From: an uncultured Coriobacteriaceae bacterium
Lineage (GTDB): Bacteria; Actinomycetota; Coriobacteriia; Coriobacteriales; Eggerthellaceae
Length of the DNA stretch: 9,881 bases
NCBI GenBank assembly: GCA_900552365.1
Contig: URZP01000054.1
Coordinates: forward strand, 1 to 9,881
Reading direction: 5' to 3'
The notes beneath the pieces were generated by a model. It was not told the DNA's origin, did not search any database, and was given only the letters and a program-made list of their open reading frames with translations. The number at the start of each line of letters is the position of its first letter. The stretch's first letter is position 1. Shown piece after piece: positions 1 through 9,369 of this stretch. The translations under genes were made by a program, and so were the position numbers.

Positions 1-381
1 TTTCATAGAAGGCGGTTCAATGAAAATCAAATGAGCTTCGGGCATGCATTCCTTTACCTGCATAGCCCCTTGTACTTCAATCTCCAGAATGACTTGATCA
101 CCCTTAGCGATGTGCTCCTCGACGGATGCACGCGGGGTTCCGTAGCTGTTACCTGAATAAGTTGCCCATTCAAGCAAGCCGCCATTGGCAGCGAGCGTAT
201 CGAACTCATTGCGCGAAATGAAGTGATAGTGAACACCGTCGATCTCGCCCACACGGGGTTCGCGGGTGGTAGCCGAGATAGAGACCCAAGAATCGGGAAC
301 CGCTTTCAAAAGACGAGCCACCAGCGTGCCTTTACCAGCACCTGATGGCCCGGATATCACGAATAGATTTCCGTGTCGCAT
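1..381 (-). CDS. gmk: Guanylate kinase, 3' end cut by window edge
   Basis: Guanylate kinase phosphorylates GMP to GDP with ATP in the cytoplasm, a required step of GTP/dGTP synthesis. The window holds the first 127 codons; the family is usually about 190-210 residues, so roughly the last third is missing past base 1. Visible motifs are the Walker A P-loop GPSGAGKGT at residues 11-19, the GMP-binding segment TTREPRVGEIDGVHYHF at about 38-54, and the NMP-binding stretch around residues 69-83 (LLEWATYSGNSYGTP). The ATG at 381 lies 5 nt after the mihF stop and places the P-loop at the normal distance from the N-terminus. There is no strong Shine-Dalgarno, so translation probably depends on coupling to mihF. 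The mihF-gmk order is a well-known actinobacterial arrangement. Confidence 0.96.
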   Translation of the reverse strand, partial: MRHGNLFVISGPSGAGKGTLVARLLKAVPDSWVSISATTREPRVGEIDGVHYHFISRNEFDTLAANGGLLEWATYSGNSYGTPRASVEEHIAKGDQVILEIEVQGAMQVKECMPEAHLIFIEPPSMK

Positions 382-386
382 GGAGA

Positions 387-695
387 CTAGCTCAAACGCT
401 CGAGGAGGGCGGCTTCCTGACGGGCGCCAAGACCGCGAAGACGACGGCTTTCGGCGATCTGGAGCTCGCTCATGATTTTCTCGGACTTAGCTTTGCCATA
501 ACCGGGCAGAGTCTCGATAAGGGTGGAAACCTTCATACGACCGACAACGGGGTCGTCTTTCTGAGCAAGAACGTCTTTAACGGAGAGCTCGCCGCTCTTA
601 AGCTGATCGCGAACCTCTGCACGCTTGATACGAGCAGCTTTGGCCTTTTCAAGGGCAGCCTTGCGCTCTTCAGCGCTAAGTTGAGGAATTGCCAT
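387..695 (-). CDS. mihF: Actinobacterial integration host factor (mIHF)
   Basis: This 102-residue basic protein matches the actinobacterial integration host factor family. The family is unrelated in fold to E. coli IHF/HU and acts as a nucleoid-associated DNA-bending protein; the mycobacterial member stimulates phage L5 integration. The N-terminal half (about residues 5-35) is a Lys/Arg/Glu-rich helix. Residues 56-90 carry the helix-two-turn-helix signature: VSTLIETLPGYGKAK followed by ESRRLRGLG. Length fits the family (about 100-107). The start is fixed by AAAGGAG six nt before the ATG and by the family-typical MAIPxLS N-terminus. The same frame is open for more than 150 codons further upstream, but that part overlaps pyrF and has no family match. 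It sits 184 nt after pyrF and 5 nt before gmk, so it may form its own mihF-gmk transcript. Confidence 0.95.
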   Translation of the reverse strand: MAIPQLSAEERKAALEKAKAARIKRAEVRDQLKSGELSVKDVLAQKDDPVVGRMKVSTLIETLPGYGKAKSEKIMSELQIAESRRLRGLGARQEAALLERLS

Positions 696-700
696 GTAAT

Positions 701-707
701 GCTCCTT
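701..707 (-). promoter_or_regulatory. Ribosome binding site fixing the mihF start
   Basis: On the minus strand AAAGGAG is followed by a short spacer and the ATG at 695. This near-consensus Shine-Dalgarno decides for the 102-residue product over the much longer open frame that continues upstream into pyrF. Confidence 0.75.
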
Positions 708-723
708 TAAAATCAATCTAGAT

Positions 724-750
724 GAATGACCGCTTGAAGAGCGGTGATTC
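724..750 (-). promoter_or_regulatory. Imperfect hairpin in the mihF leader
   Basis: Eleven-nt arms pair with a single central mismatch: an inner stem of 6 bp (ACCGCT with AGCGGT) around a 5-nt loop, a G/G mismatch, then 4 more bp. It lies about 28 nt before the mihF start codon and is not followed by a T-run, so it does not look like an intrinsic terminator. It could be a 5'UTR stability element, part of a tandem termination/processing region, or a protein binding site. Function is inference only. Confidence 0.35.
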
Positions 751-818
751 GACTTGGTCAATTTAGCATAATCACGATAGTGCTCCTCCGCTTTGTCGAA
801 AATTTCAACACGCGCACA

Positions 819-858
819 CAAGAATCCCCGCTCAGACCTGCTGATACGGGGATTCTTG
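819..858 (-). terminator. Strong stem-loop after pyrF, probable operon terminator
   Basis: Perfect 12-bp arms (CAAGAATCCCCG at 819-830 and its reverse complement at 847-858) are extended by an inner 4-bp stem (TCAG/CTGA) across a small internal loop, leaving a 5-nt apical loop. It begins 22 nt after the pyrF stop codon, where an operon terminator is expected. Against a classical intrinsic terminator, the minus-strand sequence that follows is TGTGTGCGCGTGTT, not a T-run. It could be a weak or factor-assisted terminator, or a 3'-end stabilising/processing hairpin. A T-rich run on the plus-strand side lies about 10 nt beyond the stem. Confidence 0.5.
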
Positions 859-879
859 GTAAGATGCGCTTTTATTTGT

Positions 880-1614
880 TTACAGTTCGTCGAGTTCTGC
901 AGCGATGGCATCAAATGCAGCTGCAGGGTCGTCAGACTGGGTAATCGGGCGACCGATGACGATATGGGAAGCGCCTGCGGCAAACGCCTCGGCAGGAGTT
1001 GCAATACGGCTCTGATCGCCCTTATCGGAACCCTTGGGCCTAACGCCGGGGGTGACGATGTAGGCGTCGGGGCCAAGGATCTTGCGAAGCATAGACGCCT
1101 CCTGAGGGGATGCCACGACGCCGGAGATGCCGGACTCCTTCGCCACATTGGCAAGCAAGTCAACCTGCTCGGCGGCTGTACGCGAGATGCCTACCTGCGC
1201 AAGAGCCTCGTCGTCCATGCTGGTAAGAACGGTGATGCCAAGCGTGATGGTGTTCTCGCGGCCTTCAGCCTGGCATACCTCGGCGACACCCTCCTGGCCG
1301 GCCACCAACATCTGTTTTCCGCCAAGCGTGTGCATGGTGATCATATCCGCACCCTCGCGAGCAGCAGAAGCGGCTGCGCCGTGAATCTGGTGAGGGATAT
1401 CGTGAAGCTTCAGATCCAAAAAGACATTGAATCCGAGCTTCTTCATTGCGTGGATGATGGTAGGACCGCATGCGTAATACAGCGTCATACCGATTTTGAG
1501 CCACTTTGCGCGGCCCGAAAGTTGGTCTGCAAGGCGCATTGCCTGATCAGCGGAGCAATCAAGTGCGACGATGATTCGATCGCGTGCGGGTACGTCGTTG
1601 AAAGAACCTAGCAT
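880..1614 (-). CDS. pyrF: Orotidine 5'-phosphate decarboxylase
   Basis: PyrF decarboxylates OMP to UMP, the last step of de novo pyrimidine synthesis, in the cytoplasm. The 244-residue protein has the length of the short bacterial (group I) family and its TIM-barrel landmarks. These are IVALD at 15-19, the Lys of KIG at 40, the catalytic signature DLKLHDIP at 67-74 (Asp67, Lys69, Asp72), the TPGVRP phosphate-loop segment at 188-193 and the C-terminal IVIGRPIT at 218-225 with the phosphate-binding Arg222. The ATG overlaps the pyrD stop by 7 nt (ATGCTAG), with GAGAGG about 9 nt upstream, so the two genes are translationally coupled. pyrF is the last gene of the pyrimidine unit; a strong hairpin follows its stop codon. 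Confidence 0.97.
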   Translation of the reverse strand: MLGSFNDVPARDRIIVALDCSADQAMRLADQLSGRAKWLKIGMTLYYACGPTIIHAMKKLGFNVFLDLKLHDIPHQIHGAAASAAREGADMITMHTLGGKQMLVAGQEGVAEVCQAEGRENTITLGITVLTSMDDEALAQVGISRTAAEQVDLLANVAKESGISGVVASPQEASMLRKILGPDAYIVTPGVRPKGSDKGDQSRIATPAEAFAAGASHIVIGRPITQSDDPAAAFDAIAAELDEL

Positions 1615-2570
1615 TTCAATGCACCTCTCAGTTCGTTGATGTCCTGAACGCCATGGCGTTCACAATAGTCGATGATACCGTTGATGACCTTAACGGTGCT
1701 TGCGGGATCCATGAAATTGGAGGTTCCAACAGCGACAGCAGTGGCTCCTGCCAAGATGAACTCGATGGCATCCTGGCCATTGGTGATGCCGCCCATGCCT
1801 AGAATGGGAACGTCAACCGCACGGCTGGTTTCCCAGACGCAGCGCAGGGCAACGGGCTTCACAGCCGGGCCGGAAAGACCACCTATCACGCGCGCTAAAA
1901 GCGGGCGCTGTGATTCTGCGTCAATCGCCATGCCCGTCAGTGTGTTGATCATGGAGAGCGCATCGGCGCCTGCTGCAACTGCCGCTTTGGCGATCTCGGT
2001 GATATCGGTGACGTTAGGCGTAAGCTTCACGATTAGCGGCTTCTTCGTTGCCGCACGGCACAAGCCGACAACCTGCGAAACGCTATCCGTGTTGGTACCC
2101 ATGTTCAAGCCACCCGCATCGACATTGGGGCAAGAGATGTTGACCTCATAAGCGCCAACGCTGTCAACATCTTCAAGAGCCTCGATGACGGCGACGTACT
2201 CCTGAAAGCTATGACCCGAGACATTGACGATGGTTGTGGCACCAACCTTAGCGAGCCAAGGAAGTTCGAATTCCTTCAAATGGGCAACGCCGGGGTTCTG
2301 AAGGCCGATTGAGTTAAGCATGCCGCTCGGCGTTTCGGCGATACGCGGGGAGGCGTTACCCTCCCAACCGTTCAGCGAGACGCCCTTCGTCGTAACTGCG
2401 CCCAGGGCGCTGACGTCAACGAAGTCGGAGTACTCAAGACCTGCTGCAAACGTGCCAGAAGCAACCGTGACGGGATTCTTCATCTCAAGCCCGCCAAGGT
2501 TTACTGAAAGATTCACCTGCGTGTTCATGGGAATAGCAGCAGGTGCAAGCGGGCAACCATTAATCGTCAT
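1608..2570 (-). CDS. pyrD: Dihydroorotate dehydrogenase class 1B, catalytic subunit
   Basis: The FMN-containing subunit (PyrDB type) oxidises dihydroorotate to orotate and passes electrons through PyrK to NAD+. From the chosen start it has 320 residues; class 1B enzymes are about 300-315. Visible are KNPVTVASGTF at 31-41, the active-site loop NISCPN at 144-149 with base Cys147, KLTPN at 182-186, SMINTLTG at 206-213, GLSGPAVKPVALR at 231-243 and the FMN phosphate region GMGGI...GATAVAVGT at 258-283. The ATG at 2570 overlaps the pyrK stop (TAATG) and has AGGTGA about 7 nt upstream. An alternative ATG at 2528 (306 residues) starts closer to typical homologues but lacks a Shine-Dalgarno. Class 1B is supported by the adjacent pyrK and the Cys rather than Ser base. 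Confidence 0.96.
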   Translation of the reverse strand: MTINGCPLAPAAIPMNTQVNLSVNLGGLEMKNPVTVASGTFAAGLEYSDFVDVSALGAVTTKGVSLNGWEGNASPRIAETPSGMLNSIGLQNPGVAHLKEFELPWLAKVGATTIVNVSGHSFQEYVAVIEALEDVDSVGAYEVNISCPNVDAGGLNMGTNTDSVSQVVGLCRAATKKPLIVKLTPNVTDITEIAKAAVAAGADALSMINTLTGMAIDAESQRPLLARVIGGLSGPAVKPVALRCVWETSRAVDVPILGMGGITNGQDAIEFILAGATAVAVGTSNFMDPASTVKVINGIIDYCERHGVQDINELRGALKC

Positions 2571-3379
2571 TACCAGATCACCTTCTCCGAAGCGAAGATC
2601 GGACCGTCTACGCAGGAACGTTTCTTTCCTTCGGTGGTGTCGACAACGCAGGACAGGCATGCACCTACGCCACATGCCATCTTTCGCTCGGTAGAAACCT
2701 CGCAGAATGCGCCGGCCTTTTGAGCAAGGTCTGCGACGATGTGCATGAGCGGATTCGGACCGCATGTTGCAACATAGTCATACCCTTCGGCCAAGCGCTC
2801 CTCAACAAGTGAAGTGCAAAAGCCGGCACGCCCAAAAGAGCCGTCGTCGGTAGCGACGAAGACGTGCTCTTCGCCAAGAAGCTGCCGATAGCGTTCCATG
2901 CAAACAAGGGCGTCCTTCGTGGCAGCGCCCAGAACAGCATCGACTTGCTTTCCTGCCCCATGAAGCTGTTTGGCCAGCATGAAAACGGCAGGAGCGCCGG
3001 CTCCGCCGCCGACGATAAGAGATTTAGCTGGCTGGAACTCAGCAGAGTCTTTTGAGGGAGCCCAGGCGTTTCCAATGGGTCCGATAAGCTCGATGTCGTT
3101 CGCAAGGCGATCGTTAGGTTGAAGCTGGGTGAGGTGGTCGGTTCCGTAACCGACCACTTGATAAAGAATGTCCATGACACCGGTTTCAGTGTCCCATGCG
3201 TATACCGAGAACGGGCGCCGAAGCACGTGATCGGGCATGCCCGGGATGCGCATATGAACGAACTGACCCGGAAGGATCGCCGAACAGATCAGTGGGGACT
3301 CGACGCGCATGAGGTACAGGCGCGGCCCCACCATTTCATTGGAGAGCAACTTGGTTTGCTCGTTAGCCAATCCAGTCAT
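2570..3379 (-). CDS. pyrK: Dihydroorotate dehydrogenase electron-transfer subunit
   Basis: PyrK is the FAD and [2Fe-2S] subunit that links PyrD to NAD+ in class 1B dihydroorotate dehydrogenase. The 269-residue protein has an N-terminal ferredoxin-reductase-like FAD domain with RPFS at 55-58. An NAD-binding domain follows, with IVGGGAGAP at 122-130 (a variant of the usual GGGIGxxP) and CGPNPLM at 206-212. The C-terminal iron-sulphur cluster Cys residues are 236, 241, 244 and 256 (C-x4-C-x2-C-x11-C), as expected for PyrK. The start at 3379 is preceded by AGGAGGA, which contains the carB stop codon; the gap to carB is 10 nt. Its stop overlaps the pyrD ATG by one base, consistent with matched production of the two subunits. 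Confidence 0.96.
   Translation of the reverse strand: MTGLANEQTKLLSNEMVGPRLYLMRVESPLICSAILPGQFVHMRIPGMPDHVLRRPFSVYAWDTETGVMDILYQVVGYGTDHLTQLQPNDRLANDIELIGPIGNAWAPSKDSAEFQPAKSLIVGGGAGAPAVFMLAKQLHGAGKQVDAVLGAATKDALVCMERYRQLLGEEHVFVATDDGSFGRAGFCTSLVEERLAEGYDYVATCGPNPLMHIVADLAQKAGAFCEVSTERKMACGVGACLSCVVDTTEGKKRSCVDGPIFASEKVIW
3134..3157. repeat. Perfect 10-bp inverted repeat inside pyrK
   Basis: GTGGTCGGTT at 3134-3143 and AACCGACCAC at 3148-3157 are perfect reverse complements separated by 4 nt. In pyrK mRNA this would fold as a 10-bp hairpin with a tetraloop. It codes for the VVGYGTDH segment (residues 75-82). Biological role unknown; it may result from codon choice in a conserved motif. Confidence 0.6.
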
Positions 3380-3385
3380 CGGGTT

Positions 3386-3389
3386 CCTC

Positions 3390-3392
<3 letters not shown>
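3386..3392 (-). promoter_or_regulatory. pyrK ribosome binding site overlapping the carB stop
   Basis: The minus strand reads TAGGAGGA, where TAG is the carB stop codon (3392-3390) and AGGAGG is the Shine-Dalgarno for the pyrK ATG at 3379. A ribosome terminating on carB covers the pyrK initiation region, which points to coupled translation. Confidence 0.75.
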
Positions 3393-6621
<3,229 letters not shown>

Positions 6622-6629
<8 letters not shown>

Positions 6630-8013
6630 TCTGAACCTCCTTGGTGCCGGCAGAATGCTCTTCTGCTTCATCATTCGTTGCGGTTTGATCAAACGTCCAA
6701 CCGTCAAGACGATCCTTGGCGATGTCGATGTCCAGGTATGCTTCATCGCCGTCCATCAAACGCGTGAAGGCGGTGAACAGGTAATGAGCATCGGTTGGAC
6801 CCGGGTTTGCTTCAGGATGGTACTGAACGGAGAACGCAGGGATATCGAGCAGTGCAATGCCCTCAGCAGTGCCGTCGTTGAGGTTCACATGGGTGAGACG
6901 GATGCGGCCATAGCGATCGTTCTTGACCACGGGGGCGATCTTCTTTTCGACCCAATAACGAAGATCGTTATGATGTTCGGTCTCGCCACCCGACTCTTCG
7001 GGAATGAGCTTACCCAGGGAATCGAAATCGAGGTTGAAACCATGATTTTGCGCGGTGATCTCGACTCGGCCGGTAAGAAGGTTCTCAACCGGGTGGTTAC
7101 CGCCGCGATGACCGAACTTGAGCTTGGAGATATTCGCCCCGCAAGCCTTGGAGATCATCTGGTGACCAAGACAAATGCCGAATACGGGAACCTTGCCCAG
7201 AAGATTCTGCACTTGGTTATAGGTCTCTTCGACGGCTTCGGGGTCGCCGGGGCCGTTAGACAGGAAGACTCCGTCGGGATTCATTGCAAGAACCTCTTCG
7301 GCGGAGGTGTTCCAGGGCACAACCGTAAGGTTGCAGCCAACGCGAACCAAGCCCTCGAGGATGGACTGCTTTGCGCCGCAATCGTATGCCACGACGTTAT
7401 ATCGAAGTTCGGGGGCTTCGGTAAGCGCGAAAGCCTTGGACTTGGGAAGCTCATCGGCGCTTATTTTGAAGGGTGCAGGGCATGAAACGGTTTCGGCAAG
7501 GTTCACACCGACAATGGACTGGCTGTCCTTTGCCTTTTGAACCAAACTTGCATCGTCAACATCCTCAGTTGAGATAACGGCTTTCATGGCGCCGTTATCG
7601 CGCACGTGGCGAACCAGAGCGCGGGTGTCGATACCTTCGATGGCAACGATGCCGTGCTCCTCAAGAAATTCGGGGAGCGTTTTGGTGGCGAGCCAGTTCG
7701 AGGGAGCCGTGCACATATCGCGAACGACCAAGCCGCGCAGCGCAGGCTTTACCGACTGGGCATCCTGATCATTCACGCCATAATTGCCGATTTGCGGGTA
7801 CGTCATGGTGATGATCTGGCCGGCGTACGAAGGGTCGGTGATCACCTCGAGATAACCCTCCAGCGAGGTGTTGAAGCAGATCTCGCCGAATGCCTCGCCC
7901 TTGGCGCCGCAAGCGGTGCCGTGGAAGACGGTTCCGTCTTCAAGAGCCACGGCCGCTGGCACTGCCTGAGGTTTGGACGTGTTCTGGAACAGCGTCTGAG
8001 AAAGTTCGCTCAC
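6622..8013 (-). CDS. carA: Carbamoyl-phosphate synthase small (glutaminase) subunit
   Basis: CarA hydrolyses glutamine and passes ammonia to CarB. The 463-residue protein has an N-terminal CarA domain (about 20-160; FGEICFNTSLEGYLEVITDPSY at 42-63 in full) and a class I glutamine amidotransferase domain (about 205-420). Motifs there are SNGPGDP at 252-258, the nucleophile elbow GICLGHQ at 279-285 with Cys281, QNHGF at 322-326 and HPE at 399-401 (His399, Glu401). It is about 80 residues longer than E. coli CarA (382). The excess is an insertion at about 336-370, between QNHGF and the THVNLND segment, and an acidic C-terminal tail at about 421-463. It starts with GTG at 8013, with GAGG 5 nt upstream, 15 nt after the pyrC stop; its end overlaps carB by 8 nt. 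Confidence 0.97.
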
Positions 8014-8030
8014 TGGTTCCTCACTTCCTT
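8014..8030 (-). promoter_or_regulatory. pyrC-carA junction with Shine-Dalgarno for the GTG start
   Basis: The 15-nt spacer reads AAGTGAGGAACCA-like on the minus strand; GAGG lies 5 nt before GTG at 8013 and AAGGAAG overlaps the pyrC stop. No ATG is positioned to compete, so GTG is taken as the carA start. Confidence 0.6.
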
Positions 8031-9369
8031 AATCCTGATTGAACGCGTAGTCGCGAAATTGAATATCTTGATGACCGTTCGTAACCGAACCGTCGATCAT
8101 AGTGGGAATGCCGCCAACGTACACATCGGTGGCGCGACCCTTGAAAGTGCGGCCGATGAAGCCGCTGTTATTTGCTTTCGATTCGAAATCGTCGGCAACG
8201 ACGGTCCACTGCGCTTCAGGGTCGACAATGGTAAGGTCAGCCATAAAACCTTCCTCGATCTTAACCGAAGGGATGCCGAGCAACGTGCGCGGGTTGACGC
8301 ACATAAGCTCAACAAGGCGCTCCCACGTGATGATGCCTGTATTCACCAAGCCGTCGACGACTGAAGCAAGCGAAGTCTCAAGACCCGTCATACCAAAGGG
8401 CGCGAGTTCGAACTCGCGATCCTTCTCGTGATCGGCATGCGGCGCATGATCGGTGACGATGCAGTCGACGGTGCCGTCAAGGATGGCCTCAACCAAAGCT
8501 CGTGAATCTTCCTTGGTGCGCAGCGGCGGATTCACCTTGAGGGAGGTTTCGTATGCCTCGGTGATGTCATCTTCGGTAAGGAACAAGTGGTGAGGCGTGA
8601 CCTCGCAGGTAACCTTGACGCCATCGGCCTTGGCACGGCGAACGATCTCGATTCCGTGTGCCGTAGTGAGATGCTGTATATGGATCGGACAGCCCGTGAG
8701 TCTGCTGAGCTCGATGTCGCGATGGATTTGGATTTCCTCACCGGCACCAGGCCAACCCTGTATGGCGAGACGGGTTGAGGCAACACCTTCATTGACCTGG
8801 CCTTTATCAACCAAACCCTCGTCTTGGCAATGGCTCATGACAATCTTTCCGAACTGTACGGCGTAATCCATGACGCGGCGCATCATACCGGAATCTTGAA
8901 CGCCTCGGCCGTCGTCGGTGAAGGCCACGCACCCATGGGCAACCATATCGCCCATCTCGGCCAAAGCCTCGCCTTTCAGGCCTTTGGTGCAGGCGCCGGA
9001 TACATGCACACGGCATTTGCCAAGGTCGCGTGCTCGCGACCTGATGTATTCGACCACCATGGCGTTGTCAGTGACAGGATCGGTGTTCGGCATGCAGCAA
9101 ACATCGGTGAAGCCGCCATGCGCTGCAGCGCGAGAGCCTGTCTCGATGTCTTCTTTATATTCAAGGCCGGGATCGCGGAAATGTACATGAATGTCAACCA
9201 AACCAGGGAGGCAGACTTTGCCACCCAAATCGCGAACCTCATCGTTTGGCTGAGAAGGAAGGCCCTTCCCCACTTTCGCGATGCGTCCGTCCTCGATCAG
9301 AATGTCGCATGCCTCATGTAGCGAAACCTGAGGATCGATCGCAAGAACGTTCTTAAGCAGTAAGGCCAT
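8029..9369 (-). CDS. pyrC: Dihydroorotase, class I
   Basis: PyrC reversibly cyclises carbamoyl aspartate to dihydroorotate, a zinc-dependent cytoplasmic step. The 446-residue protein has the length and motifs of the large (class I, Aquifex/Bacillus type) dihydroorotases of the amidohydrolase superfamily. Metal and substrate residues are DIHVHFRDPG at 59-68 (His61, His63), TDDGRG at 151-156 (Asp153), His180 in MSHCQ, His233 in HIQHLTT, and the catalytic Asp307 in TDHAPHA at 306-312. The composite C-terminus (about 375-446) forms the small beta-domain seen in related amidohydrolases. The ATG at 9369 has GGAGGGAG about 5-8 nt upstream and lies 17 nt inside the 3' end of pyrB. The frame is open to 9525, but the extra part is pyrB antiframe and is ignored. 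Confidence 0.97.
   Translation of the reverse strand: MALLLKNVLAIDPQVSLHEACDILIEDGRIAKVGKGLPSQPNDEVRDLGGKVCLPGLVDIHVHFRDPGLEYKEDIETGSRAAAHGGFTDVCCMPNTDPVTDNAMVVEYIRSRARDLGKCRVHVSGACTKGLKGEALAEMGDMVAHGCVAFTDDGRGVQDSGMMRRVMDYAVQFGKIVMSHCQDEGLVDKGQVNEGVASTRLAIQGWPGAGEEIQIHRDIELSRLTGCPIHIQHLTTAHGIEIVRRAKADGVKVTCEVTPHHLFLTEDDITEAYETSLKVNPPLRTKEDSRALVEAILDGTVDCIVTDHAPHADHEKDREFELAPFGMTGLETSLASVVDGLVNTGIITWERLVELMCVNPRTLLGIPSVKIEEGFMADLTIVDPEAQWTVVADDFESKANNSGFIGRTFKGRATDVYVGGIPTMIDGSVTNGHQDIQFRDYAFNQD
8401..8418. repeat. 18-bp perfect palindrome inside pyrC
   Basis: CGCGAGTTCGAACTCGCG is an exact self-complement with no spacer and spans six whole pyrC codons (REFELA, residues 318-323). Its core GAGTTCGAACTC resembles the centre of the carB palindrome (GAGGTCGACCTC). 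No function is assigned. Confidence 0.65.
9023..9042. repeat. 8-bp inverted repeat inside pyrC
   Basis: AGGTCGCG at 9023-9030 and CGCGACCT at 9035-9042 pair around a 4-nt spacer, within codons for RSRARDL (about residues 110-116). A short intragenic hairpin of this size can occur by chance; noted for completeness. Confidence 0.4.

Larger units (their letters stand above)
696..879 (-). other. pyrF-mihF intergenic region with two stem-loops
   Basis: This is the only sizeable gap in the window (184 nt). Reading on the minus strand it holds a long hairpin (858-819), a spacer with a GGAGGAG sequence ahead of a five-codon GTG frame (775-758), a second hairpin (750-724) and the mihF ribosome binding site. 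I see no convincing -35/-10 pair for mihF; the best -10-like hexamer is TATGCT at 770-765, without a matching -35. The region may end most pyr-operon transcription and give mihF-gmk a leader of its own. Confidence 0.6.

Noticed and set aside
765..770. TATGCT as a -10 element for a mihF promoter
   Set aside because: Only a partial match to the consensus, and no acceptable -35 hexamer at 16-18 nt spacing.
696..1163. In-frame upstream extension of mihF to a 258-residue protein
   Set aside because: The extension overlaps pyrF out of frame and resembles no known domain; the 102-residue product has its own Shine-Dalgarno and the normal family start.
793..1611. Plus-strand open frame of 272 codons antisense to pyrF
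   Set aside because: It mirrors pyrF, shows no family motif, and starts in the intergenic hairpin region.
2571..2765. Upstream extension of pyrD by 65 residues into pyrK
   Set aside because: It is out of frame with the conserved iron-sulphur cluster region of pyrK and has no match to dihydroorotate dehydrogenases.
3232..3243. 12-bp palindrome CGGGCATGCCCG in pyrK
   Set aside because: Palindromes of this length are expected a few times by chance in a window this size.
6630..6746. Upstream extension of carB by 39 residues
   Set aside because: It overlaps the carA coding end; the ATG at 6629 has a near-perfect Shine-Dalgarno and the canonical MPKRTDI start.
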